DNA of 64,000 bases from contig NW_004797271.1 of the NCBI RefSeq assembly GCF_000002075.1, positions 2,821,421 to 2,885,420 of the forward strand, in the 5' to 3' direction. The notes below the pieces were generated by a model. The model did not search any database, had not been told where the DNA came from, and was given only the letters and a program-made list of their open reading frames with translations. Of the stretch, positions 59,701 through 64,000 are shown one piece after another. Each line of letters begins with the position of its first letter. The stretch's first letter is position 1. The translations under genes were made by a program, and so were the position numbers. Origin of the DNA: Aplysia californica (taxonomy: Eukaryota > Mollusca > Gastropoda > Aplysiida > Aplysiidae).

Positions 59701-60483
59701 TGATGTAATGAAATCTTTTTTTTACTACCCCCACCTTGCCCTTGCAGGCAGACAAAGATCCACCGTTTCTTGGTGCGGGGCACAATAGAAGAGAGGATCT
59801 TCCACATGGTGAAGACACTGCGTAATTCCAAGTCTGGGCTGAGAGACGAGGAGGAAGGTGTAGAACTCACAGTCGGTCACATCTCCTCCCTGCTTCAACA
59901 ACCCAGTCCTGATGAAGACGACAGTGATGAAAATGACGATATAGTCCTTCCTGGAAGCTCAAGTTCTGGTGCTCAGTCAAGTGGTGCAGTAAGTGGCAGT
60001 GTGGGTGATGCTGGTGCTGGCGGAGTAGTGGGGAATGGTGTAGCAGACGTGAGTGAGGCAGGACCTAGTGGGACGAGGAGGAGCCCCCATGCTGGTGGTG
60101 ACAGCTCTCACTTGACTGGTGGAGAAAACATGGAGATGGAGCTGCAACAGAACAGTGGCTCTGCTAGTGAAAGTGGTCATAGTGTGGGTGTAAGCTCTGG
60201 TGCTGGATCTTCTGTGCGTGCCACTGAAAGTTCAGAAATTGTGCCAGGTGATGCTTGTGTTAACACTGACGTCGAGAATGTGAGTGCAGTGACAGAAAAT
60301 ATCAATGGGGATGTTGTTAGTCCTGCTGCTGAAAGTATTGCTGCCAGTAGTAGTGATATTTCTAGGGAGCATGCAGACTCTGATTTGGGAGGCAGTGCAT
60401 TCAGTGTACAAGATCTGCTACCTAGCACAAGCAGTGCTCAAAGAGGCCTTGATGATGATGATGATGACAACAATCAGTTATAA
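27181..60483 (+). CDS. SHPRH: SHPRH: SNF2 ATPase / PHD / RING E3 ubiquitin ligase, 30 coding exons
   Basis: The exons encode a 1,921-aa homologue of SHPRH, the animal relative of yeast Rad5. The family is nuclear, polyubiquitinates PCNA with the UBC13-MMS2 pathway during replication-stress tolerance, and has a SNF2 translocase core. Coding exons: 27181-27789, 28247-28418, 29935-30168, 30706-30778, 31688-32906, 33302-33409, 34024-34150, 35200-35279, 36222-36266, 36767-36845, 38974-39137, 40000-40107, 40685-40759, 41112-41194, 42180-42306, 43117-43293, 44139-44246, 45121-45257, 46019-46192, 47205-47273, 47738-47868, 48659-48732, 49540-49683, 50001-50105, 50465-50530, 51094-51276, 52035-52127, 53191-53277, 57838-58016, 59748-60483. 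All introns have GT/AG ends and all phases agree; the total is 5,766 nt. The start is chosen because the N-terminus (KRQQLTWN) matches the vertebrate start region and AAAGCCATGG is a good initiation context. Human SHPRH is about 1,683 aa, so this protein is longer. Confidence 0.95.
28926..29055 (-). repeat. 130-bp dispersed repeat (family D), copy 1
   Basis: On the minus strand: CTCATTTGTTTTGATTTAAT, GACCAATTTAAT and, at the end, AGGAGATAAAAAGTTAA. Copies in SHPRH introns at 35643-35772 and 48412-48552. Confidence 0.6.
31371..31455. repeat. (GATA)n/(GA)n microsatellite in SHPRH intron 4
   Basis: About 85 bp of AGATAGATAGAGAGAG-type sequence, 230 bp before exon 5. Confidence 0.95.
31688..32906 (+). 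CDS. SHPRH: SHPRH exon 5: Walker A, long acidic insert, PHD finger
   Basis: This 1,219-nt exon encodes residues 363-769. It opens with the ATP-binding motif [13 protein letters not shown] (about 377-389). About 320 residues rich in Ser, Asp and Glu follow, without recognisable globular sequence. It ends with a complete C4HC3 PHD finger whose ligands are C715, C717, C736, C739, H744, C747, C762 and C765. In vertebrate SHPRH an H15 linker-histone domain lies between Walker A and the PHD finger; I see no counterpart in this exon. The PHD finger splits the SNF2 N-lobe, which is the diagnostic architecture of SHPRH. Confidence 0.93.
33302..40107 (+). CDS. SHPRH: SHPRH exons 6-12: rest of SNF2 N-lobe (motifs Ia-III)
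   Basis: These exons encode residues 770-1006. Exon 6 has motif Ia ([17 protein letters not shown]). Exon 7 has [17 protein letters not shown]. Exon 8 has PMVAVEWWR and exon 9 the DEAQ box ([11 protein letters not shown]878-Q881); SHPRH uses DEAQ instead of DEAH in vertebrates too. Exon 10 has motif III (RWCVTGTPL). Exon 11 has [10 protein letters not shown] and AKKDVIDQ, and exon 12 [17 protein letters not shown]. Exon 9 is only 45 nt. Intron 10 (36846-38973) carries a LINE-in-MITE nest. Intron 11 begins with a TA-flanked repeat 22 bp past the donor. Confidence 0.93.
34275..34382. repeat. C-runs and (CT)n in SHPRH intron 7
   Basis: Two poly-C tracts (each over 10 nt) enclose about 32 bp of (CT)n. 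Similar poly-C runs occur at 35573-35592 and elsewhere. Confidence 0.9.
34655..34840 (-). mobile_element. tRNA-derived SINE in SHPRH intron 7
   Basis: On the minus strand 34830-34755 reads as a decayed tRNA: GTCAGCTATGGTTTGAAGGT (A-box part), an anticodon-like CTTGCAA loop, and CAAGTTTCATTCCC (B-box part). A non-tRNA body follows. Confidence 0.5.
34988..35161. mobile_element. Pogo-like 174-bp MITE, intact ends
   Basis: Starts CAGTCAAACCTGCTCTTAAG and ends ACAGATTCGACTG, with TA on both sides (34986-34987, 35162-35163). The right arm has the complement of CACCTGTCTAAGA. Related partial copies in SHPRH introns: 34405-34490, 35513-35640, 37129-37205, 43815-43982 and 45421-45490. Confidence 0.75.
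35643..35772 (+). repeat. Family D repeat, copy 2
   Basis: TCCATTTGTTTTGATTTAAT, then GACCAATTTGGTGACATGTA, ending GGAGATAAAGAGTTAA. It abuts the truncated end of a pogo-like MITE (35513-35640). Confidence 0.6.
36485..36662 (+). repeat. SINE-like ~180-bp repeat (family S) in SHPRH intron 9
   Basis: Order of blocks: TGTGGTTTGTTCCTTCATT, TTATCTCTCCTCC, TGTTACTCAGTTGTAACGC and a tail TGCTGTAAATCTTTTACTAA. Further copies at 36950-37032 (part), 38805-38950, 46975-47150, 58525-58705 (plus), and 40125-40215 and 61222-61410 (minus). The tail consensus is GTTGCAAGTGCCGTAAAACT. No tRNA-like head was seen. Confidence 0.6.
37129..38265 (+). mobile_element. CR1/L2-like LINE (5'-truncated) inserted in a pogo-like MITE, SHPRH intron 10
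   Basis: 37129-37205 is the left arm of a pogo-like MITE (CAGTCAAACCTGCTCTTG); MITE sequence resumes at 38218 (AATGACTCTACGAAATGTCC). Between them, 37206-38217 is a LINE 3' end. It reads [69 protein letters not shown] and [13 protein letters not shown], ending [10 protein letters not shown] at 38035. The frame has a single TAA at 37635. The short 3' UTR ends GGGAAAGGCGGGATACAAAT then (TTA)n, as in the L2/CR1 group. Confidence 0.8.
38337..38480. repeat. Dispersed repeat with TAGTGCATACC motif, copy 2
   Basis: AATAATAAATAGTCTTTGTC, TAGTGCATACCCCTCC and AAGCTCTATGCACTTTAAAC match the block at 13190-13345. Confidence 0.5.
38805..38950 (+). repeat. Family S SINE-like repeat, just before SHPRH exon 11
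   Basis: TTGGCTCCTTCTTTCCTATC ... TTGTTACTCTCTTGTAACAC ... TGCTGCAAGTGCCGTAAAAT. It ends about 20 bp before the exon 11 acceptor, so the polypyrimidine tract borders the repeat. Confidence 0.6.
39160..39563 (-). mobile_element. Family A element, copy 4 (SHPRH intron 11)
   Basis: The copy is inverted relative to copy 1 and flanked by TA on both sides (39158-39159 and 39564-39565). It begins 22 bp after the exon 11 donor, so nearly all of the early intron is element sequence. Confidence 0.8.
40685..50105 (+). CDS. SHPRH: SHPRH exons 13-24: inter-lobe region
   Basis: These exons encode residues 1007-1474, the long helical region between the two ATPase lobes. Recognisable family segments are [20 protein letters not shown] (exon 14), [19 protein letters not shown] (exon 15), [16 protein letters not shown] (exon 16), [15 protein letters not shown] (exon 18), [18 protein letters not shown] (exon 20, with a CxxC pair) and [20 protein letters not shown] (exon 23). 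Each has a clear vertebrate SHPRH equivalent. Exon sizes are 66-177 nt in frame-preserving combinations. Third positions in exons 16-19 and 23 look more G/C-rich than the flanking introns, as expected for coding sequence. Confidence 0.92.
43490..43674. repeat. (CT)n microsatellite in SHPRH intron 16
   Basis: CCCTCTTT-type repeats pass into about 75 bp of pure (CT)n. Predicted Leu/Ser frames are artefacts. Confidence 0.95.
43815..43982. mobile_element. Pogo-like MITE, degenerate, SHPRH intron 16
   Basis: CCTGTCCAAGACAGTCGCCT at the left; GTGGGTGGTCGGTTGTCTTG and ATTTTGACTGTA at the right resemble the family end. Confidence 0.5.
45583..45963. mobile_element. 381-bp MITE with perfect 32-bp terminal inverted repeats (SHPRH intron 18)
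   Basis: Left 45583-45615 reads TGTGTGCCTGGAGAAAGG then TCCCAGTTGTCGG. The right 45931-45963 is its exact reverse complement. A second inverted pair lies inside (TTTAAAGATATGCTA near 45709 and TAGCATATCTTTAA near 45768). No coding capacity. Flanks are (GT)n on the left, so a target duplication cannot be read. Confidence 0.85.
46975..47150 (+). repeat. Family S SINE-like repeat in SHPRH intron 19
   Basis: GGTGCTCTGGTGTGATTTGC ... CTTGTAACACCTCTGATC ... GTTGCAAATGCCGTAAAACT, followed by an A-rich tail. Confidence 0.6.
47893..48215 (+). mobile_element. tRNA-headed SINE in SHPRH intron 21
   Basis: The head GTCTGTAGTCTAGTGGTAAG (A box) and GTAAGGTTGGGGGTTCA (B box) has tRNA spacing. The body has GGCAGCTTGCACTGTATGCT and CATCAGGTCTGCTGGGATAA, and the tail is an (ATT)n. 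A second, more diverged copy lies at 59090-59430 and keeps the body and tail. Confidence 0.75.
48412..48552 (+). repeat. Family D repeat, copy 3
   Basis: TTCATTTATTTTGATTTAAT and GACCAATTTAGTGAGGTATA, ending TGAGATAAAGAGTCAA. Confidence 0.6.
50465..51276 (+). CDS. SHPRH: SHPRH exons 25-26: RING finger
   Basis: Exons 25 (50465-50530) and 26 (51094-51276) encode residues 1475-1557 and split the RING between the first and second ligand pairs. The C3HC4 set is complete: C1486, C1489, C1502, H1504, C1507, C1510, C1531 and C1534 ([17 protein letters not shown]). This is the E2-binding module expected to give E3 ligase activity toward [13 protein letters not shown] after the last cysteine matches the conserved EISYV that follows the vertebrate RING. 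Intron 25 holds a (TG)n array. Confidence 0.94.
50711..50855. repeat. (TG)n arrays in SHPRH intron 25
   Basis: Two (TG)n blocks separated by TTTGTTCGTGCATA-type spacers that are themselves duplicated. Confidence 0.95.
52035..60483 (+). CDS. SHPRH: SHPRH exons 27-30: SNF2 C-lobe and acidic C-terminal tail
   Basis: These exons encode residues 1558-1921. Exons 27-28 have [17 protein letters not shown] and [14 protein letters not shown] (motif IV region). Exon 29 has motif V ([17 protein letters not shown]) and motif VI ([13 protein letters not shown]). Exon 30 starts with [16 protein letters not shown], the usual end of the C-lobe. It then continues for about 200 residues of Ser/Gly/Asp/Glu-rich sequence ending in a run of aspartates, a tail much longer than in the human protein. 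Intron 28 (53278-57837), within the C-lobe, hosts the Mutator-like transposase gene. Confidence 0.93.
52168..52600 (+). mobile_element. Family A element, copy 5 (SHPRH intron 27)
   Basis: It starts 40 bp past the exon 27 donor. The left end has GATGGAATCAGGGGCTGGTC, the right end GACGAGCACATGATTTCAC, and the interior matches copies 1 and 6. TA follows the right end. Confidence 0.75.
53860..54060 (+). promoter_or_regulatory. Candidate promoter and untranslated leader exon of the MULE transposase gene
   Basis: This block is more GC-rich than its flanks. It has CATTGGCTGG and GATTGGTCG boxes and a GGCCATTTTTG element, ahead of a purine-mixed leader ending in a consensus 5' splice site (CAG|GTGAGTAA). 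The layout of CCAAT boxes, a YY1-like site near the start and a short leader exon resembles a TATA-less promoter. Transcription from here is inferred from sequence only. Confidence 0.4.
54745..54910. mobile_element. Telomere-motif MITE, copy 2 (inside the MULE leader intron)
   Basis: Ends are inverted: CCATAACGAGCTACCAC near 54768 and GTAGTCGCGCGTTATGG near 54883. The interior is a G-rich run of GGTTAGGG/GGGTTGGG units. It matches the element at 15530-15705 in both ends and interior, so it is a separate mobile unit inserted in the intron of the transposase gene. About 160 bp long, with no coding capacity. Confidence 0.65.
54982..56880 (+). CDS. Mutator-like (MULE) transposase, intact, nested in SHPRH intron 28
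   Basis: A single uninterrupted frame encodes 632 aa of the animal Mutator-like transposase type. The N-terminus is basic and Ser-rich (1-90). CxxC pairs at 123-126 and 151-154 likely bind zinc. The catalytic core has [16 protein letters not shown] (D248/D250/D254), VVCDGDTNT (D351/D353) and [19 protein letters not shown] (E523), with family cysteines and histidines between (CHKC 289-292, CVNH 376-379, [12 protein letters not shown]). The C-terminus is Lys/Arg-rich. The open frame extends upstream to 54799, but I place the start at 54982 (ATGCCTGCC). This start follows a strong acceptor (AG at 54967-54968) and the upstream part reads through a MITE. Assignment to Mutator rests on motif order; the exact subfamily is uncertain. 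Confidence 0.85.
   Translation: MPATKSHSRSESKRGRTSKSRKEALKKARAARQIEKVQDESSAEFQVAPPAVSTSGSPPPSSSSSSSSVPEAAPSLPVPSTPLSASSRKLAYNAERHSASSEFLGSTVVELATLRPLFENLLCPQCTTASLKLTCDSKKTSGLAVFLEIYCTTCEQAVAMNYTSGKTDKVFTVNRRVIVSSLVNGSGYAGLAKFCEAMDMPTVHHKTYLNHQKKIHQQSVASSDKILLDTRDAIARAYPEQEGNGVLDIDVSYDGSWHTRGHTSNSGVGCVIENRTGLVVDFQVLSKHCHKCKAVGAHLEGEAYERFWAAHKDECDRNHTGSSGSMEQKAAVMLWQRSEERGFRYRSVVCDGDTNTIKQINEVKPYADVTVEKKECVNHVAKRLGTALRKLVEDKKKVKVTLGGHGKGKLTQAKIGKLQKYYIRAVRSHSTVAEMKTAIWASFYHCSSTNTKPRHDDCPKGTQSWCFFQKARAKGLPHPDHDKHMSTFISEFVAEHMIPVYTRLTDDELLSRCTGGNTQNANESVHSVIWARCPKHVFVGRQRLEIAVGLGVGEFNQGARATHYFLQELGLTIGVNTRKCGGQRDSIRKRKAEKANESVAKRRRDIRRTAQLREEQRLIEAEGGEQYSAGGF
58525..58705 (+). repeat. Family S SINE-like repeat in SHPRH intron 29
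   Basis: GGTACTCTGGTGTGGTTTGC ... CTCCTGTAATACCTCTAATC ... GTTACAAGTGCCATAAAACT CTTACTAAAACT. A partial related tail lies just upstream at 58410-58470 (GCACCGTAAAACCTCTACTA). Confidence 0.6.
58880..59030 (+). mobile_element. LINE 3' terminal fragment (SHPRH intron 29)
   Basis: The frame ends [20 protein letters not shown] then HGPYPGAG, typical of the last residues of several invertebrate LINE polyproteins (W..LKRIAQDR.RWR..V.GPY). A GATGATGAGG tail follows. Confidence 0.6.
59090..59430 (+). mobile_element. Second copy of the tRNA-headed SINE (SHPRH intron 29)
   Basis: Body GCTTGCATTGTATGCTTCCC, GGTCTGCTGGGGTAGTAATT and tail (ATT)n match 47893-48215. The tRNA-like head is decayed. Confidence 0.65.
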
Positions 60484-60775
60484 CCGCTATAACTCGCGAC
60501 ATTTTTTTGTCCTCTTCGAAGCAGATGCAAGTGCAGAAGATGGGTGTGCCAGCACAATTAGTGTTTTACCAACAATTATGGTAATCTGTCATCTGGCGAG
60601 CCAAATGTTAAAGACCAAAACGGAAACGGAAGAGTTTCATATGTCTGTGTTATAAGACAGTCCATTGTGCTGTAGAATGATTTGGAATAGCCGTGTTTGG
60701 GAAGGAGGTGTTTGTGTCTGGCTGGAGACGAACTATTGATAGACAAGTATCTCAGGGTGGTAGGGTGGAAAGAGG

Positions 60776-60863
<88 letters not shown>

Positions 60864-60864
60864 G
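60776..60864. repeat. (TGTC)n array at an assembly gap, SHPRH 3' flank
   Basis: About 22 tetramer units, 290 bp past the SHPRH stop, ending 20 bp before the run of Ns. Confidence 0.95.
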
Positions 60865-60884
60865 CTCCCAGCCTCAGCTGTCCC

Positions 60885-60984
60885 NNNNNNNNNNNNNNNN
60901 NNNNNNNNNNNNNNNNNNNNNNNNNNNNNNNNNNNNNNNNNNNNNNNNNNNNNNNNNNNNNNNNNNNNNNNNNNNNNNNNNNNN
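60885..60984. other. Assembly gap (100 N)
   Basis: Exactly 100 Ns, a conventional placeholder for a gap of unknown size. It probably lies in the SHPRH 3' UTR or just beyond it. Confidence 0.99.
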
Positions 60985-61221
60985 GGGGGGGAGAGACATT
61001 CAGAAGATTCCATGGAGATGTTGCTTTTTTTTTGTGTCATAGTTTGTTTATAAATAGTCAATATGACAACAGGCACATTATGTCCTAAACAGTGAAAAGA
61101 ATTAACAAAACCAGACTAAGTGAGAGACCCACTGGCAACCCTCTCAGTTGATATAAGAGACGTTGAAGGGAGAACTAGAGCATATTTAGATATATCCCAA
61201 GCTTTTTGGCTTTGATGAAGT

Positions 61222-61410
61222 GAATATGTTTTAGTTTTAGTAAAAGTTTAAGGCACTTGAAACACAATAAGCTCACGTGAGTGCTGAAGATTAGAGGTGT
61301 TACAAGAAAGTAACAAAACCAAAAGATAAGGAGTGATTAGGATGATAGTTGTTTGATAGGAAAGAAGGAGCAAACCACACTAGAGCACCCGCCAACCACC
61401 ACCTGCTTGG
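61222..61410 (-). repeat. Family S SINE-like repeat, inverted, downstream of SHPRH
   Basis: The reverse complement reads GGGTGCTCTAGTGTGGTTTG ... CTTGTAACACCTCTAATCTT ... GTTTCAAGTGCCTTAAACTT TTACTAAAACT. It is the most complete copy of the family. Confidence 0.6.
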
Positions 61411-61593
61411 AAGAGAATACTGGGATTGTCTCCTACTGGAAGGAGCCAAGCTGCTCAACAGGAATGGTGTTTGCCTGTCTACCTAGAGGTATGGAGCTTG
61501 GTCCCTGCCAATGTCAAGTTTTTTTCTTGTCTTCTCGAGTTTTCTTGGATGATGATGAAAAATTCCAGAGGTTTCAGTGTGGAAGTTTTGCTT

Positions 61594-61599
61594 AATAAA
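61594..61599 (+). terminator. Possible poly(A) signal for SHPRH
   Basis: AATAAA about 1.1 kb after the stop codon, with GT-rich sequence following. Weak, because the motif is common in AT-rich DNA. Confidence 0.2.
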
Positions 61600-62596
61600 G
61601 ATCCCATGGTAGTTGTGAAATGGAAAAGAGTAGGTCCTTCGAACCACCGTCTGAGCAAAATTAAAAATTAGTTCCTATCACAAACTGAGGGTACAGTAGT
61701 CAATATAATACTATAAGTATGAACAGAACCCTAAAAAACAGCATGTGTCTGCTTGTCGAGCAATGGATAATTCTACATTCTATGTAGATGTGCCATTTTC
61801 TAGGTGAATGGATGCTGGACATGGCACAGCTTTACCAGAAACACTGAGCGATCGTCACAAATACTGTGACAGACAAGACAACAAGTGAACAAGGATGCAT
61901 GAGTAGAAATATCACCACACTTGTCTCCTAAAGATGTGTGTTTTTGTGATGGATCTATATCCTGTGCTCTTCTGTTAATGGTCAGATGGAGGAGTTTGAA
62001 AATGGAACTTTTTTGGTCTCATATTCATCCTTACAGGGATTTCTCTTCCTCTGCGTCCTATTTCTTTCTAATTTGGATGTTTAATTTAGATTTTCAAGAA
62101 ACTCAAATGTCAGTGGTAGAGTCCCCTCCCCCTGAACTGTTTAGCTGGAAGTGTCTTTGTGTCTAGATCCTGTGAACATTAACAAGAGAAAAGAGAAAAC
62201 TGAAAGAAGTTGATGGACAGATGTTGTTGGTATGTCATGTGTTGAGCCACAGAAGTGCACAGAACAGTTGTTGAATCTGTCCAATGAATCAAGATCTTAA
62301 GCTTTATTTTGTTGTTGAGGGGGGATAATTTGGAAGGGGGTGGGGGTATGATATGGTTTAAACATCAAAACAATAGTAGTTATATTTCTTCCCAGTGGCT
62401 TTTTCACGAGAAATCGTCTAGCCAATAGGTTGTGCACCTAATACGAATAGAGGAAAATTCAAAATGCCTGATGTGACTTCTTTCAGTATGGAATTGATTG
62501 AGAACCTTCAGTTCTGAATTGGATGTTGTAAATGTTGATTGACAAACTTTCTTGTCAAACTTTTAAACTGTTATAGAGATACTTCATTTGCTTATA

Positions 62597-63021
62597 TGTG
62601 TCATGGTGCAGTGGAATCAGGCACTCGCCAATTTTTGGACATGCAGAGTTATTGGTATAATTTTAAAGTTTGCTCATTTGTTTTGCTTACAGTGAAAAAA
62701 AATACTGATCTACCATGAATAGAAGTCGAGATATTTGCGATTGAAGGAGGTGAGGGTTGCCTGGTTTCAGAGGTAAATTTAGCGAGAAAATGGCTGTCAA
62801 AATTTGATGACTTCCAAAGCTTGAGAATTCTTAGAAACTGCAAATTTACATTTTTGAGCCTTAAATCAACATTTTTCAGTAAAATCCCCCTGAGAAATGT
62901 GTTTTTAAAGGGACCTTAAAGGTGTAGTCAAAAATACAAAAATTCTATCTATAAAGATCTCAAATGGACAGAAAAATTTCATTATTTTTACGAGCGCCTG
63001 ATTTCACCACGATACCTCACA
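62597..63021 (+). mobile_element. Family A element, copy 6 (downstream of SHPRH)
   Basis: A full copy of 425 bp with TA on both sides (62595-62596 and 63022-63023). Left end TGTGTCATGGTGCAGTGGAA, right end CACCACGATACCTCACA. It is the best template of the family in this window along with copies 2 and 4. Confidence 0.8.
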
Positions 63022-63023
63022 TA

Positions 63024-64000
63024 TTGGTTTCATTCTACCGGTGACGAGAATGTAAAGATGAAATTTGAGCCTGCATTTAACTTTTTCTTGTGAGCGATTG
63101 GTTGGTTTGAACTTTTCTCATAAGATTTTTTTGCACAGTGTGAGAAATGAGAGTGCGATTTGATTGCATAAAAATCAAATCAGAGAACAGAGAAAGTATG
63201 AAAAAAGGCAGCTGGTATATAAGCAGCTGAAGGCTACAAAAAGCACCGATTACTGCTTAAATTTTCCGACTTTGAAACTTGAAATGGGAGCTTAACATAT
63301 TTATGGAGACAGTACTAGACTTTTATCTGTCTGTTTTGAAAATTAAGTTTCCAAAACGCAGTCGAGAGCTTCAGTTTTTTTTGGGTGTTGTGTAGTAGTA
63401 ATTGTACATATAATTTCGCCTTGTACTCTTTTGTACAGTTTTCTTACTTTTGCATTTTCAAGTGTGTGAATGTGCTGTTTTCTACTCATTTAATATGCTG
63501 AAATATTAATCTCAGAAGGGTTTTCTGTTTTTTTACAAAATAGTATAAACCATCTATTGTTGCTCTAATGAAATGCTTCAAAATCTTGAGCGGGTGGTCA
63601 GAGGAAGGTCACTGGAAGGTCCTACTTCTTTACTTTCCCTCTGTTGTTTCTGTCTGTTTATCTTACTTTTTTCCCAGCACTAATGACCGTTATGTATCGA
63701 TGTGCTTCTTTTCACTCAAACAAGCAAACATCTTGAAACATTTTTCATAGGGGCAACTATCTTAGGAATATATATTATATTTGTGAAAGTTGGTCACTTT
63801 GGTCGCCTAAGACTTCGGAACTATTTAACTTTCAAAGTTGGTGGTTAAGAGCCATTTAAAAGGTGCACAGTTATATTAAGGAGTCTGAAGTCACTAGTTT
63901 ATTTTTCAGTTTTTCATTAGTTTCGTTTAGATCTAATCTTGGGAAAGTCTATCTTCTAAGACGCCATTGTAAACAAGTGAGGCTTCCATTCACAAGCAGT
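63024..64000. other. 3' end of window, no gene seen
   Basis: AT-rich sequence with only short frames and no repeat that I recognise. Confidence 0.5.

Noticed and set aside
60576-61088. Frames spanning the N run
   Set aside because: The translation is of a (TGTC)n array plus unknown bases and has no meaning.
1-64000. CRISPR arrays, operons, LTR or capsid/envelope-bearing elements, toxin genes
   Set aside because: No spaced direct repeats, prokaryotic gene packing, long terminal direct repeats, gag/env-like frames or toxin-like frames were seen.

Overview
This is animal nuclear DNA. Two host genes have introns with ordinary GT/AG splice sites. They sit in a repeat-dense background of SINEs, LINE fragments, MITEs and microsatellites. 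Recurrent TCTAGATCT clusters, tRNA-headed SINEs and the gene structure suggest a lophotrochozoan, most likely a mollusc (gastropod-like). The species is not determined, and the mollusc call is inference.

Layout. Positions 1-6.9 kb are intergenic: a hAT-type MITE with target-site duplication, a tRNA-derived SINE, (GA)n/(GACA)n/(TG)n arrays, a 3' LINE fragment encoding an RNase H domain, and one copy of a ~430-bp TA-flanked repeat. From 6989 to 11895 on the minus strand lies BORCS5, a BORC complex subunit for lysosome positioning, in four coding exons (229 aa). Positions 12-27 kb form a 15-kb gene-free interval between the two divergent genes. It holds two related foldback elements, three copies of a 446-bp inverted-repeat element, a 1.7-kb hAT-type element with perfect 8-bp TSD, a telomere-motif MITE and other repeats. 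From 27181 to 60483 on the plus strand lies a complete SHPRH gene (Rad5-type SNF2 ATPase and RING E3 ubiquitin ligase). I resolved 30 coding exons whose lengths sum to 5,766 nt, exactly 1,921 codons plus stop, with every junction in phase. The 3' flank (60.5-64 kb) has a 100-N gap inside a (TGTC)n array, a SINE-like repeat and another copy of the ~430-bp repeat.

Most notable content. SHPRH intron 28 contains an apparently intact Mutator-like (MULE) transposase gene on the same strand: one open frame of 632 aa with the D/D/E set, preceded by a promoter-like region and its own spliced 5' leader. The leader intron carries a small MITE, giving three nested levels. SHPRH introns also carry a truncated CR1/L2-like LINE inserted in a pogo-like MITE, a MITE with perfect 32-bp terminal repeats, and copies of the ~430-bp element only 22 and 40 bp past two 5' splice sites. 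The predicted SHPRH lacks the linker-histone (H15) domain of the vertebrate protein and has a long acidic/serine-rich insert and C-terminal tail. I saw no CRISPR, operon, functional tRNA or rRNA gene, and no LTR or virus-like element.
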